Part shown: one piece after another, positions 22,784 through 32,436 of the stretch | How positions within the stretch are numbered: the stretch's first letter is position 1 | Layout of the letters: the number at the start of each line of letters is the position of its first letter | From: Brachyhypopomus gauderio | Lineage: Eukaryota; Chordata; Actinopteri; Gymnotiformes; Hypopomidae | Direction of reading: 5' to 3' | Assembly (NCBI RefSeq): GCF_052324685.1 | Contig: NC_135211.1 | Location: 5,034,368-5,098,367, forward strand | Length of the DNA: 64,000 bases | Notes under the pieces: model-generated | Told to the model about the DNA's origin: nothing | What the model saw: the letters and a program-made list of their open reading frames with translations, nothing else | The model's database searches: none | Translations under genes and position numbers: made by a program

Positions 22784-25700
22784 ATGGACGCTTCTGGAAA
22801 GGAAACCGAACACACGGAAGACCCGGAGGTCAACGAGGAGGAGGAGCTTCTACATTCCGTTCGTCTAAGGAAACCTACGGAAAAAATGCAGGTATATCAG
22901 GAGGAGGAGGCCTGTAAAAAGGAACGACGACTCCACAAAGTCTACGATCAATGGAAAAAGCAAATTCGTACTTCACGAGAGCTATTAAAGAGAGACATAA
23001 CAAACAGCGAAATTGCCTCGCTCATCGACGCATTAGAGAAAGATCGAGACAATGTCATAAAGTTGTATGCTGAGATTAGAGAAAGCATTACCCCCTCTAG
23101 TGATACAAGGCGACTTACAGATGCATGTGAAGCGGTCACAAAAGACTTTATTAAGGTTGCACTTGAAAGACTCTCAGGCATCGATGACTATGACGGAGAC
23201 AAAGTTAAGACACGCCTACGTGAGCTTCTCGAACCGGACTATGCTCGGTCCATCTATAGCTCATCGGTCACACATAAAAGTAAACATTCATTTGCCAGTA
23301 AATCAAGCTCTGCAAGGTCAGTAGTTGCTGAGAAGAGAGCGGAGGCTGCGGCTGAATTAGCCGCCAAGGAAGCAGAGTACGAAGTGCTATTAGAAGAAGA
23401 AAAACAAATGGAAAAGATCCAACTTCTGACACGTGAGTTACACAGATTAAAGGCTGAAAAGGAGTTAAAGGCCGCAAGGGCTAGGCTCATAACTTATGAT
23501 CAGGAGATAAAAAGTGAGAGCAGCGTTCATGTTGACTGTAGCAGAGCCGTCCAGAGGGCCTCCCCAGTTTCCGCTCCCATTCAAGTTTCCGACAGTAACA
23601 TAGCGTCTAAGTCGCTTCCACAATCAGACATTCTTTACTTAGCTCAAGCGTTACAGGACAGCGTTGCCATGAATAGACTGCCAATACCAGAGCCCTCCAT
23701 GTTTACCGGTGACCCAATACAGTTCATTGAGTGGAAAGCTTCATTTACAGCACTTGTTGATAAAAGGAATATTTCACCCGCAGACAAGCTCCACTACTTG
23801 AAGAAATATGTAGGAGGTTCAGCTCGACGAATGCTTGATGGCATCCTCTACAGAAATGACAGTGCCGCATATGATGATGCTTGGGACCGCCTCAACCAAA
23901 GGTATGGTCACCCATTTGTTGTACAGAAAGCCTTCAGAGAGAAACTTTCAAAATGGCCAAAAATACAAACAAATGACTCTACAGAATTCAGAGCATTTGC
24001 TGATCTAATTCAAACATGTCATGAAGCTATGCCCCACATAGAAGGCTTAAACATTCTCAACGATTGTGAAGAAAATCAAAAACTCGTTCAAAAATTACCA
24101 ACTTGGGCAGCAGCGAGGTGGAATCGTCAAGCTACTCAGAGCATGAAAGAAAAGGGAAAGTTTCCAGATCTACAAGACTTTGCTGAGTTTCTGTCCTCTG
24201 AAGCAGAGATCTTGTGCAGTCCAATCACATCATTTCAGGCTCTCCAATCTACCGACTCCACCAAAACCACTAGTAAAAGTCACCAAAAGGAAAAAAGGCT
24301 CACATCCAGTGTTCTCCAAACGCAGGTAGTAACAGAGACAGAAACCACTAAACCAAGGTCACGCGTTACACTGCCATGCTCGCTCTGTCAAGACAGCGGA
24401 CACAAACTTCACAGTTGTCCCCAGTTCAAAGACAAACCTCTTGTAGAAAGAAGGAAATACATAAAAGACAGCAGGCTTTGTTACGGCTGCCTCAAACCCG
24501 GACACGGCGCAAAGGACTGTCGCTACAGACTTGTGTGTGAAATATGCAAGAAAAAACACCCCACATGTCTGCACGACTTCAACTATGACCGTGTTAAATT
24601 AGCCACAAACCCAACTCAGATAGACGCAGAACAGGCCGCAACTACCCTGTCTCTCAACGCAGAAACCAGTGAACAATGTGCAAACACGTCCATGATCGTA
24701 CCTGTATGGGTTTCTTCAGAACAACAACCAGGTAAAGAAAGGCTTGTTTATGCACTCTTAGACACCCAGAGTGACACAGTATTTGTCGACCAAGATGTGT
24801 CTAACAATCTTAAGGCTAAGTCTACTCCAATAAAGTTAAGACTCACTACAATGCTGGGTAAGGATACTGTTATGTCAAGTGAACGTGTATCAGGTCTTAA
24901 GGTGAGAGGCTACAACTTCTCAGAAACGATTGAACTCCCTCCTGCTTACACTAAAGACTGTATACCTGTTAATCGCTCCCACATTCCTTCCTGTGAAACG
25001 GCAAGGCGATGGAATCACCTTAGAGCAATAGTGAATGAGATTCCTCCACAGCTAGAGTGTGAAGTTGGGCTTTTAATTGGGTACAATTGCTCCAAGGCAT
25101 TAGCTCCACAACAAGTAATTTTAGGAGGAGAGAACGAACCCTATGCAGTCCGCACAGCGCTGGGCTGGAGCATTGTAGGTCCCACTTCATCTCACAATGA
25201 CGCCTTTAGCATGTCTGCTGTATGTCACAGAGTCACGACCAAGGAGCTCCCTTTAATGACTCCAGCTGACGCCATCAAGGTTCTCGAGCATGACTTTAAG
25301 AATGACAACAAGGATAACATATCAATCTCCCAAGATGACATTCTCTTTCTGAATACACTTAAAGAAGGCATTTACAAAAACAATGAAGGACATTATGAAA
25401 TGCCACTTCCATTTAAAGAGAGACCCTCCTTACCAGATAATAAGCAAATGGCAACTGTACGACTTCAAAGCCTCAAAAACAAACTGTTGAAAACCCAAAA
25501 GTACAAGGAGCAATATGTCAAGTTCATGAGTGAAGTCATAGAGAAGGGTGAAGCTGAGGAAGTGCACAGTGAAGGAAAGGAAGGAGAAAGATGGTACATT
25601 CCCCACCACGGGATATATCATCCTCAAAAGCCAGACAAACTCAGAGTGGTTTTCGACGCCTCAGCAAAATACAAAGGCAACAGTCTCAATGATCATTTGC

Positions 25701-28603
25701 TGTCAGGGCCCGATTTGTTGAACAATCTGAATGGCATTCTACTCAGATTCAGAAGGCATCAAGTTGCTTTGTTATGTGACATTGAAAAAATGTTCCACCA
25801 ATTTCATGTGTATGAAGCTGATAGAGACTATTTAAGATTCTTATGGTGGAAGGATGGCAACCTGAATACTGAGCCTCAGGAGTTTCGAATGAAGGTTCAC
25901 CTGTTCGGCACAACATCCTCACCAGGGTGTGCAAATTATGGATTAAAGCATCTGGCGAAAGAAAATGAGCTACAGTTTCCCCTTGCATCCCAGTTCATAA
26001 TGAAAGATTTCTATGTGGACGATGGTGTAACAAGCACTGCAAGCATCGAGGAAGCTATTCAGCTCACTCAGGAGGGCCAGGCTCTCTGTGCATTAGGTGG
26101 CCTCAGACTGCACAAGTTTGTAAGTAATAACAAAACAGTGTTAGAAAGCATTCCACCATCAGAACGCGCCTCTCCACAGCAATCATGCGACCTAGCACTT
26201 AATGACTCGAAGTTTGAAAGAGCACTAGGCATTCGCTGGCACATAGACTCAGACACACTTAGGTTTGGCTTTCTCCCCAATGACCAACCTGCTACAAGAA
26301 GGGGCATCCTATCAATGGTTGCATCTCTCTATGACCCATTAGGATTCATCTCCCCCTTTGTACTCACAGGTAAACGAGTGCTTCAAGAGACATGCAAACA
26401 TGGCACAAGTTGGAATGATCCTCTTCCCAGTGAACTACAGCCAGCATGGGAAAAATGGAAAGAAGATTTAAAAAACTTGGAGAAAATCACAATACCACGC
26501 TGTTATGTTCCTAAAGACTTTGGCAAAATAGTGAAAACAGAATTGCACAATTTTTCTGATGCAAGCTTGTACGGTTATGGTCAATGTTCTTATTTAAGAC
26601 ATATAAGCAAAGATGAGCAAGTGCATTGTACTTTAGTTACAGCTAAAGCCAGAGTTGCTCCTATCAAGGTAGTAACAATACCTAGACTCGAACTGACAGC
26701 TGCTGCTGTCTCCATCACTGTAAGCCTCATGTTAAAGGATGAATTAGGATTGACGGAGATAGACGAGTACTTTTGGACAGACTCTAAGGTAGTTTTAGGC
26801 TACATTAATAACGAAGCACGTCGTTTTCACACATTTGTTTCCAATAGAGTTCAGAAGATAAGGCTCAACAGCTCCCCCCAGCAGTGGAGATATGTTTCCT
26901 CTGAGCAAAATCCAGCGGATATGGCCTCCAGAGGTTTAAGTGCAAGTGAACTTATGACATCAAACTGGTTCCAAGGGCCACAGTTTTTATGGAACAAAGA
27001 AATTCCCACAGCTACAGAGATTGACATGGATGTGCCACTCGGAGATCCAGAGGTTAAAAAGGTACATGCACTAAACTCACTTAAAACGGAGCAGAAAGGT
27101 TTGTCAGACAAGTTGACAAAATTTTCCTCATGGTACAAGGCCACTCAAGCCATAGCTCGACTGATCCGCCGTGTTAAGGGAGATAAAACAACAGGCCATA
27201 GCACATCACAAGAAAGACAAAATGCACAATGTGTTGTTATAAAGGACCTACAAGCAAATGAATATGCAGAGGAGATAAGACTGCTTAAACAGGGAAAGGC
27301 ACTTCCTATCAAAAGTAAACTGCTTCAAATGGACACGTTTCTTGATAGTGATGGACTCCTTAAGGTGGGAGGAAGGCTCCGAAATGCTTCATTCTCCTCC
27401 ACACTGAAGCATCCAGTATTAGTTCCCAAGGACCATCACGTTACTCAACTAATCGTCGCTCACTGTCACAGCAAGGTACAACACCAAGGGAGAGGACTGA
27501 CAATCAATGAGATTAGGTCAAACGGAATTTGGATTCCATGCATCAACAAAGCCGTGGCAAAATTTATACACCAATGTGTAAAATGTCGCAGGCTCAGAAG
27601 AGACACAGAGAAACAAAAAATGTCGGATCTCCCAAAACAGCGCCTAGATCCATCTCCACCATTCACCTTTTGTGGAATGGACTGTTTTGGTCCTTTTACA
27701 ACCAAACAAGATCGCAAAGTACATAAACGTTATGGACTTCTGTTTACTTGCCTTTGTTGCAGGGCAATTCATATAGAAATGTTGGATGACATGACTACGG
27801 ATGCCTTTATCAACGCTCTCCGCTGTTTTATAGCCATAAGAGGAGCAGTCAGTGAAATAAAGTGCGATCAAGGAAGCAACTTCGTTGGAGCTAAAAACGA
27901 ACTGCAGGAAGCTTTGAAACAAGTGGACACTAACCGCATTACCACGTTTCTGGCTGAGAAACAGTGTGACTTCCAAATGCACACTCCTCACTCAAGCCAT
28001 ACAGGAGGTGTATGGGAAAGACAAATCAGGACGGTTCGAAACATTATGCGTTCTACAGCTTCACTTTCATCAGACAGAATGGATGATGCATCATTAAGAA
28101 CATTCTTTTATGAAGCGATGGCAATTGTGAACAGCAGGCCTCTCACAGTAGACAACCTCAGTGACCCGAACAGCCTCGAGCCATTGACACCGAACCACCT
28201 ACTTACTATGAAGTCAAAGGCAGCCTTGCCCCCTCCAGGGAACTTCATTAAGGAGGACATTTATGCACGAAAAAGATGGCGGCGAGTGCAGTACCTAGCA
28301 GAACAATTTTGGTCCCGTTGGAAAAGGGAATATCTGTCTAACATTGCAACAAGGCAGAAATGGCACACTCCAAGAAGAAATTTGAAGGTAGGAGATGTCG
28401 TCATGGAAAAGATGGATGATTTACCTCGCAATGAATGGAGATTAGCTCGTGTAGTGGACACAGTGACCGACAAAGATGGACTTGTAAGGAAAGTAAAGAT
28501 TCGCTTTGCAGAAAAGAAGTTGGAGAAAGGACAATGTTCTAGTAAACCTTCAATAGTGGAACGCCCAGTGCAGAAACTGGTTTTGTTATTAGAGACTGTT
28601 TAA
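22784..28603 (+). CDS. BEL/Pao Gag-Pol polyprotein, intact
   Basis: One open frame of 1939 codons from the ATG at 22784 (MDASGKETEH). The frame is open further upstream only from a GTG, so this ATG is the first usable start. Domains by residue: coiled coil in about the first 260; DUF1759 Gag-like region from about 300 (MFTGDPIQFIEWKASFTALV); zinc knuckles at about 530-580 (CxxC and YGCLKPGHGAKDC); aspartic protease at about 657 (LLDTQSD); reverse transcriptase at about 955-1080 (VFDASAKYKG to YVDD); RNase H-like region at about 1255-1375 (FSDASLYGYG, WTDSK, NPADMASRG); integrase zinc finger at about 1558-1600; integrase core with D, D and E in MDCFGPF, CDQGSNF and VWERQ; and a C-terminal DUF5641. 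No stop or frameshift was found, so it could be active in virus-like particles in the cytoplasm. Confidence 0.97.
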   Translation: MDASGKETEHTEDPEVNEEEELLHSVRLRKPTEKMQVYQEEEACKKERRLHKVYDQWKKQIRTSRELLKRDITNSEIASLIDALEKDRDNVIKLYAEIRESITPSSDTRRLTDACEAVTKDFIKVALERLSGIDDYDGDKVKTRLRELLEPDYARSIYSSSVTHKSKHSFASKSSSARSVVAEKRAEAAAELAAKEAEYEVLLEEEKQMEKIQLLTRELHRLKAEKELKAARARLITYDQEIKSESSVHVDCSRAVQRASPVSAPIQVSDSNIASKSLPQSDILYLAQALQDSVAMNRLPIPEPSMFTGDPIQFIEWKASFTALVDKRNISPADKLHYLKKYVGGSARRMLDGILYRNDSAAYDDAWDRLNQRYGHPFVVQKAFREKLSKWPKIQTNDSTEFRAFADLIQTCHEAMPHIEGLNILNDCEENQKLVQKLPTWAAARWNRQATQSMKEKGKFPDLQDFAEFLSSEAEILCSPITSFQALQSTDSTKTTSKSHQKEKRLTSSVLQTQVVTETETTKPRSRVTLPCSLCQDSGHKLHSCPQFKDKPLVERRKYIKDSRLCYGCLKPGHGAKDCRYRLVCEICKKKHPTCLHDFNYDRVKLATNPTQIDAEQAATTLSLNAETSEQCANTSMIVPVWVSSEQQPGKERLVYALLDTQSDTVFVDQDVSNNLKAKSTPIKLRLTTMLGKDTVMSSERVSGLKVRGYNFSETIELPPAYTKDCIPVNRSHIPSCETARRWNHLRAIVNEIPPQLECEVGLLIGYNCSKALAPQQVILGGENEPYAVRTALGWSIVGPTSSHNDAFSMSAVCHRVTTKELPLMTPADAIKVLEHDFKNDNKDNISISQDDILFLNTLKEGIYKNNEGHYEMPLPFKERPSLPDNKQMATVRLQSLKNKLLKTQKYKEQYVKFMSEVIEKGEAEEVHSEGKEGERWYIPHHGIYHPQKPDKLRVVFDASAKYKGNSLNDHLLSGPDLLNNLNGILLRFRRHQVALLCDIEKMFHQFHVYEADRDYLRFLWWKDGNLNTEPQEFRMKVHLFGTTSSPGCANYGLKHLAKENELQFPLASQFIMKDFYVDDGVTSTASIEEAIQLTQEGQALCALGGLRLHKFVSNNKTVLESIPPSERASPQQSCDLALNDSKFERALGIRWHIDSDTLRFGFLPNDQPATRRGILSMVASLYDPLGFISPFVLTGKRVLQETCKHGTSWNDPLPSELQPAWEKWKEDLKNLEKITIPRCYVPKDFGKIVKTELHNFSDASLYGYGQCSYLRHISKDEQVHCTLVTAKARVAPIKVVTIPRLELTAAAVSITVSLMLKDELGLTEIDEYFWTDSKVVLGYINNEARRFHTFVSNRVQKIRLNSSPQQWRYVSSEQNPADMASRGLSASELMTSNWFQGPQFLWNKEIPTATEIDMDVPLGDPEVKKVHALNSLKTEQKGLSDKLTKFSSWYKATQAIARLIRRVKGDKTTGHSTSQERQNAQCVVIKDLQANEYAEEIRLLKQGKALPIKSKLLQMDTFLDSDGLLKVGGRLRNASFSSTLKHPVLVPKDHHVTQLIVAHCHSKVQHQGRGLTINEIRSNGIWIPCINKAVAKFIHQCVKCRRLRRDTEKQKMSDLPKQRLDPSPPFTFCGMDCFGPFTTKQDRKVHKRYGLLFTCLCCRAIHIEMLDDMTTDAFINALRCFIAIRGAVSEIKCDQGSNFVGAKNELQEALKQVDTNRITTFLAEKQCDFQMHTPHSSHTGGVWERQIRTVRNIMRSTASLSSDRMDDASLRTFFYEAMAIVNSRPLTVDNLSDPNSLEPLTPNHLLTMKSKAALPPPGNFIKEDIYARKRWRRVQYLAEQFWSRWKREYLSNIATRQKWHTPRRNLKVGDVVMEKMDDLPRNEWRLARVVDTVTDKDGLVRKVKIRFAEKKLEKGQCSSKPSIVERPVQKLVLLLETV

Positions 28604-28737
28604 TTGCATTCCACAGTTAAAGTTCATTCTTTATTACAAACTGTGTTTATTGAGTTAAGGCTACAGGTCATTTCTTCGTTAGGAAATCATTATTACTCCA
28701 TTTGTTTGCCAGTTAAGCTATAATGATTTGGTGGGAG

Positions 28738-29092
28738 TGTAACTGACCTGATATTCAGTGTTTTCATATTGCAAGTTGGTTCATAAGCTTTTATTATTTT
28801 GTTGCAGCGCTATGCTTTTATTTTGAAAGAAAGAAACGAAGAAGAGAAAAATAAACGCGCTATCAGTGTGTGAGTTCCGATGCGTAGTTAGCAGGTGCAC
28901 TCCACGGTCAAGGTTGAAAGAACAGTGTAAAACAAGATTACTAAATAATTATTCGTAACTTTAATGGATCTTTAGCACCTGGTTGATGAGGGAACAAGCT
29001 CTTACGATGTGTTTATGACTAAGGCATAATAATAAAATGTTATGTTGTGAACCATCCGTTCGAGAGACCACTTTTTCAACCGGGACGCTACA
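28738..29092 (+). repeat. BEL 3' LTR
   Basis: Same 355-bp sequence as the 5' LTR apart from one base. It begins directly after the GGTGGGAG purine tract and ends CGCTACA before the CTAAT duplication. Confidence 0.95.
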
Positions 29093-29480
29093 CTAATATT
29101 TATAAGAACTTTATATTCCACGACAGGACCGACTTACCTTCAACTATAAAGTTTTCAGATACACAACGAATTTCACGTCACATATTTTTTTATCACAAGT
29201 CGATTTGAAAAAACGATGGGAGATATACTCCTTTAACTCGCCATAAAATCTGAAATCCTTCATTTTTTATTACAACGCTTCTCGTACGATCACACACTCC
29301 GTTCACTACTTCGCATCTAGTAGTGTCGTAAAGTGTTAACGCATGCGCAAAATATCTGCCCGATACGTGCCTGGGCCAATCGCAACGCGCATGCGCACAT
29401 TTTCTCGCGCATGCTCGGTACGGATCGGGCAGGGTGTACGGATCGGGTAGTCACAAAGAGGACATTAAACACGCATGTAT

Positions 29481-29745
29481 GCGTCATGGTGAATGTTGTG
29501 TGTCGCGTGTTTGTTGTCATGGTGAATGTCGCGTGTTTGTCGTCGTCATGGTGAATGTCTCGTGTCGTCGTCGTCATGGTGAATGTCGCGTGTCGTCGTC
29601 GTCGTCATGGTGAATGTCGCGTGTCGTCGTCGTCATGGTGAATGTCGCGTGTCGTCGTCGTCATGGTGAATGTCGCGTGTCGTCGTCGTCGTCATGGTGA
29701 ATGTCGCGTGTCGTCGTCGTCATGGTGAATGTCGCGTGTTTGTTG
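29481..29745. repeat. Minisatellite, CATGGTGAATGTCGCGTG unit (unit A)
   Basis: Nine copies of a 27-33-bp unit starting CATGGTGAATG and followed by a variable run of CGT triplets. Unit B has four copies (about 45976-46082). It is CpG-dense. Confidence 0.95.
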
Positions 29746-29878
29746 TTGTGTATTAAATGTTGTGTTCACACAGCTCTCTCAGCTTCCCCTCCCTCATCGT
29801 GACAACAGCACATTTTAAGTTATTATAAATGGACTCAAACAACTCCTGAGTGTTATGAGAGTTCAGTAGTATCATTAC

Positions 29879-30075
29879 CAGTGATGTCGATCTGTTCCTC
29901 CATCATGATCTCCCCCCATTTCACTCTGCACATGTAGGTGTTGGTGTTGCTGCTGTGTGCAGTGAGATGGAGTACTGTCTGGTCCTCCTCACTTCCATGT
30001 CCACAGCACTCAGGGAGGAGTGTCTTCTGCTACACCGACACTGCACCACGTCCCCATAATGAAAGCGTTTCCTCT
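29879..30075 (-). pseudogene. Ig-like domain exon (unit A)
   Basis: The minus strand reads ECCGHGSEEDQTVLHLTAHS, then SNTNTYMCRVKWGEIMMEEQ and IDITG, followed by a donor G|GTAATG. The Y-x-C motif with preceding Leu/Val strands is typical of an immunoglobulin-like domain of fish immune-type receptors. In the same frame a TAG lies at 30030-30032, before the first cysteine, so the exon is either broken or starts downstream of it. Copy B (46217-46413) has the same structure and the same TAG. No signal peptide or membrane exon was recognised nearby. Confidence 0.4.
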
Positions 30076-31377
30076 TTAGGTAAAAATGTCCCCAGGGTTC
30101 ACATAGAGAGTCTGCAGGATGTAACTCTTACAAAAATGTTTACATATTTGCACACATTTACACCTTTTTTATTTTAAGTTATATACCGTTACATTCAGTT
30201 CTCAACTTCTTTAGTTTATATTTTAAAAGTTCATTGCACTTTATTTTTTGTAAAGTAAAAAAAAAAGTATTGAATTGCTTTCTTTATCACCCCTTTACAA
30301 AAAAACACAACATTAAATGCGAGTCTGGCATTTGGGTCATGTTGGTCACGGCCTGTGGTGAGCGTGTCTTATTTTAATTTGTGAAGGGTGGCAACCCTAG
30401 TAGGCTATGTCATATTAAGTTTTATTGATTTATTTTTGAGAATTAGTTTTTAGTCATATTCTGGGCTCTGAGTTTACATTTACATGTTCACTGTTCCATG
30501 GTGTCGTTTAACGTCTTGTTTGGACATGGCAAGTTTTTGTTAAATAAACAATTTTAATTTGAGTGTGTGTGAGAAAATGTTTGTTTCTTTTCGTTCATCA
30601 TTTGTATATGGACCCCTCTGATAAAGCCTTGCTCACCCTTTGGCCACCCTTTGAAAACAAAGTCTTGCTCTGCCACTGCTTCTATTCCTCCTCTCTACAG
30701 TCTTGAGCTCTGTCTTCACACTCTTGTGTCCTCATCACTCTTCCTTAGTTGGAAGAGACGTTTTTAACAGTTTTAATTATGTCAGCCCTTTCCCCTGACA
30801 TATTTAGTCATTGAGGTTCTCTGTGCTGGTAGCACACTGGCTTGGTCACCTTGAGGATGATGCTTTGATCTCCTCAATAGGAGTTTTGGGGTTGAGGTTA
30901 TGGGCGTCTCCTGTAATCATTCCCCACGGCCAGCTGGGATCAAATATCTACAGTTCTACTACCAGAGCATTTCTGGTTCCTCATTGGTTAAAGGGTCGAC
31001 CTAGTGCTTAGTGGTTGATCTTGTGTTGCTATGACACCTCATCTGCTTCCATTGTGAGCATGCTCCCATCTGACTGAGTGCTTCAGTCATATATAGTGCG
31101 TGCATATAGTATAGCGCTTGCACAGCTGACAATGGACCCCTATTTGACTCTGTATGTATTTCCTGTGCTGGGTGACTGACGGTGTCCAGATATGCTGTGT
31201 GTCTGTAACTATCCTGTGTGATTCTGTAACTGTCCTGTGTGATTGTGTCACTGTCATGTGTGATTGTGTCACTGTCATGTGTGACTGTGTCACTGTCCTG
31301 TGTGACTTTGGCACTGTTCTGTGTGATTGCGTCTTCAGTAAATCAGTGATGTTTTATTCAGATGTGATCTTCCGTAG
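30076..31377. other. Block Y spacer, minisatellite inside
   Basis: No gene recognised. It contains the 28-bp segment (30522-30549) that is inverted relative to unit B, and from about 31190 to 31340 a tandem repeat of about 19-21 bp built on TGTGTCACTGTCATGTGTGA. The repeat is longer here than in unit B. Confidence 0.6.
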
Positions 31378-31587
31378 ATAATCAGTGATGTGTATAAACA
31401 GACCTCCACTGAGTCTCTGAAGATCCTCCAGTCTAAACTGGACTGGTGTTGAAACTGGACTTTTCCTGAACTGGAGGAGAGAACAGTGGAAAATCCCTAC
31501 TTTACTAACTTAGATAACTTCATTAACTTTATCAGGTACAGAGTAAAAAATAACCCCAGACTTATAAAGGAGGATTTGCAAGTATGA
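31378..31587 (+). pseudogene. Unrecognised C-terminal exon candidate (unit A)
   Basis: A plus-strand frame reads DVYKQTSTESLKILQSKLDW, C, a TGA at 31450-31452, then NWTFPELEERTVENPYFTNL and DNFINFIRYRVKNNPRLIKE to a TGA at 31585. The composition looks protein-like, and unit B (47682-47891) keeps the whole frame with one substitution near the end (N to D). I do not recognise the family. The shared in-frame TGA argues for a relic, or for a start or splice point after it. Confidence 0.25.
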
Positions 31588-32272
31588 AGTCTTCTGAATT
31601 CATGGACTAGTCATTTGTTTTATATATTATACAATATATACACAATATAATATGTTTATATTAAGGTTTAGGTTAAGGTTTTAGGCAGGTGTGGGGAAAT
31701 GCAAAGTAAGAATGGTTTAGAAAACAGAAGATGTGTTAATTGATGTGTTTATAGATGTGTTTGTAGAAATGTTAATAGTTTGTTTTTCTCAATTAACACA
31801 ATGAATGAAATAAAATCAACTCTAAATCGATATTTATGTATGTACATATGTATGAAATAGCGCCACCCAGAGTATGACACAGGCCGGTGGTTCTTACAGT
31901 CTGTTTCTTGATTGATATCTGCAGTCAGTGTTATTAAACAAATATTATATAGTAAGCAAAGCATATTTTATTATTTAACAATGCCTGATCTGTGTAATTA
32001 AATACAGCAGAGTGTATTTACTATTTTATTTATGTGTATAAATTAAATAGTGTATAATTGATTGTTGGAATTTGTCAGTTTGTAGATGGCTGAATGCAAG
32101 CAGGTTCAATATTGTTAGTGCATAGTACAAACCTATAATAAACTGACCCAAAGCTACTTTCACATATGAATACATTAACCCATCAAATGATTTTACAATG
32201 ATCTTTTAATGTTAAGAATAGTTAGAAGGAAACTGAACTAGAAAATATATTTAATGATGACATTCTATCTGT

Positions 32273-32436
32273 CCTCATTAACTCATCCCCTACTGATGAT
32301 GGTATAACTCTCCTCATTAGCTCCTCCCCTACTGATGATGGTATACCTCTCCTCATTAGCTCCTCCCCTACTGATGATGGTATACCTCTCCTCATTAGCT
32401 CCTCCCCTACTGGTGATGGTTTCTCAGGTAGTGCAG
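32273..32436. repeat. Minisatellite, about 43-bp unit (unit A)
   Basis: Four copies of a unit containing CTCATTAGCTCCTCCCCTAC followed by TGATGATGGTATACCTCTC. Unit B has three copies (about 48547-48660). It directly precedes the Tc1 remnant. Confidence 0.9.

Larger units (their letters stand above)
22338..29092 (+). mobile_element. Complete BEL/Pao LTR retrotransposon
   Basis: Two 355-bp LTRs (22338-22692 and 28738-29092) bound a single long coding frame. The target duplication is CTAAT at 22333-22337 and 29093-29097, the 5-bp length typical of BEL. A purine tract GGTGGGAG precedes the 3' LTR. No obvious tRNA primer site follows the 5' LTR. The whole element lies inside a hAT MITE that is itself inside a long-TIR transposon. 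It is structurally intact. Confidence 0.97.
21317..29455. mobile_element. Long-TIR DNA transposon with nested insertions
   Basis: The ends are TGTGACTACCCGATCCGTAC and its inverse. They are flanked by AAGAG at 21312-21316 and 29456-29460, while unit B has a single AAGAG with no insert at 45946-45950. The inverted arms are long: about 21317-21865 on the left and 29104-29455 on the right, with decay. Inside are an integrase-type zinc-binding fragment (minus strand, near 21960-22070), an internal hairpin, a hAT MITE, and a BEL retrotransposon. A 5-bp duplication, TG...CA ends and an integrase remnant would fit the Ginger group of DNA transposons, but that class is inferred. Confidence 0.8.

Noticed and set aside
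29317-29577. Frames crossing the right TIR and the CATGGTGAATG minisatellite
   Set aside because: Consist of the repeat translation and the inverted-repeat arm; the same peptide appears from the left arm (21309).
29481-29745. CRISPR-like array
   Set aside because: Units are directly adjacent with no unique spacers and vary only in CGT count; this is a minisatellite in an animal genome.
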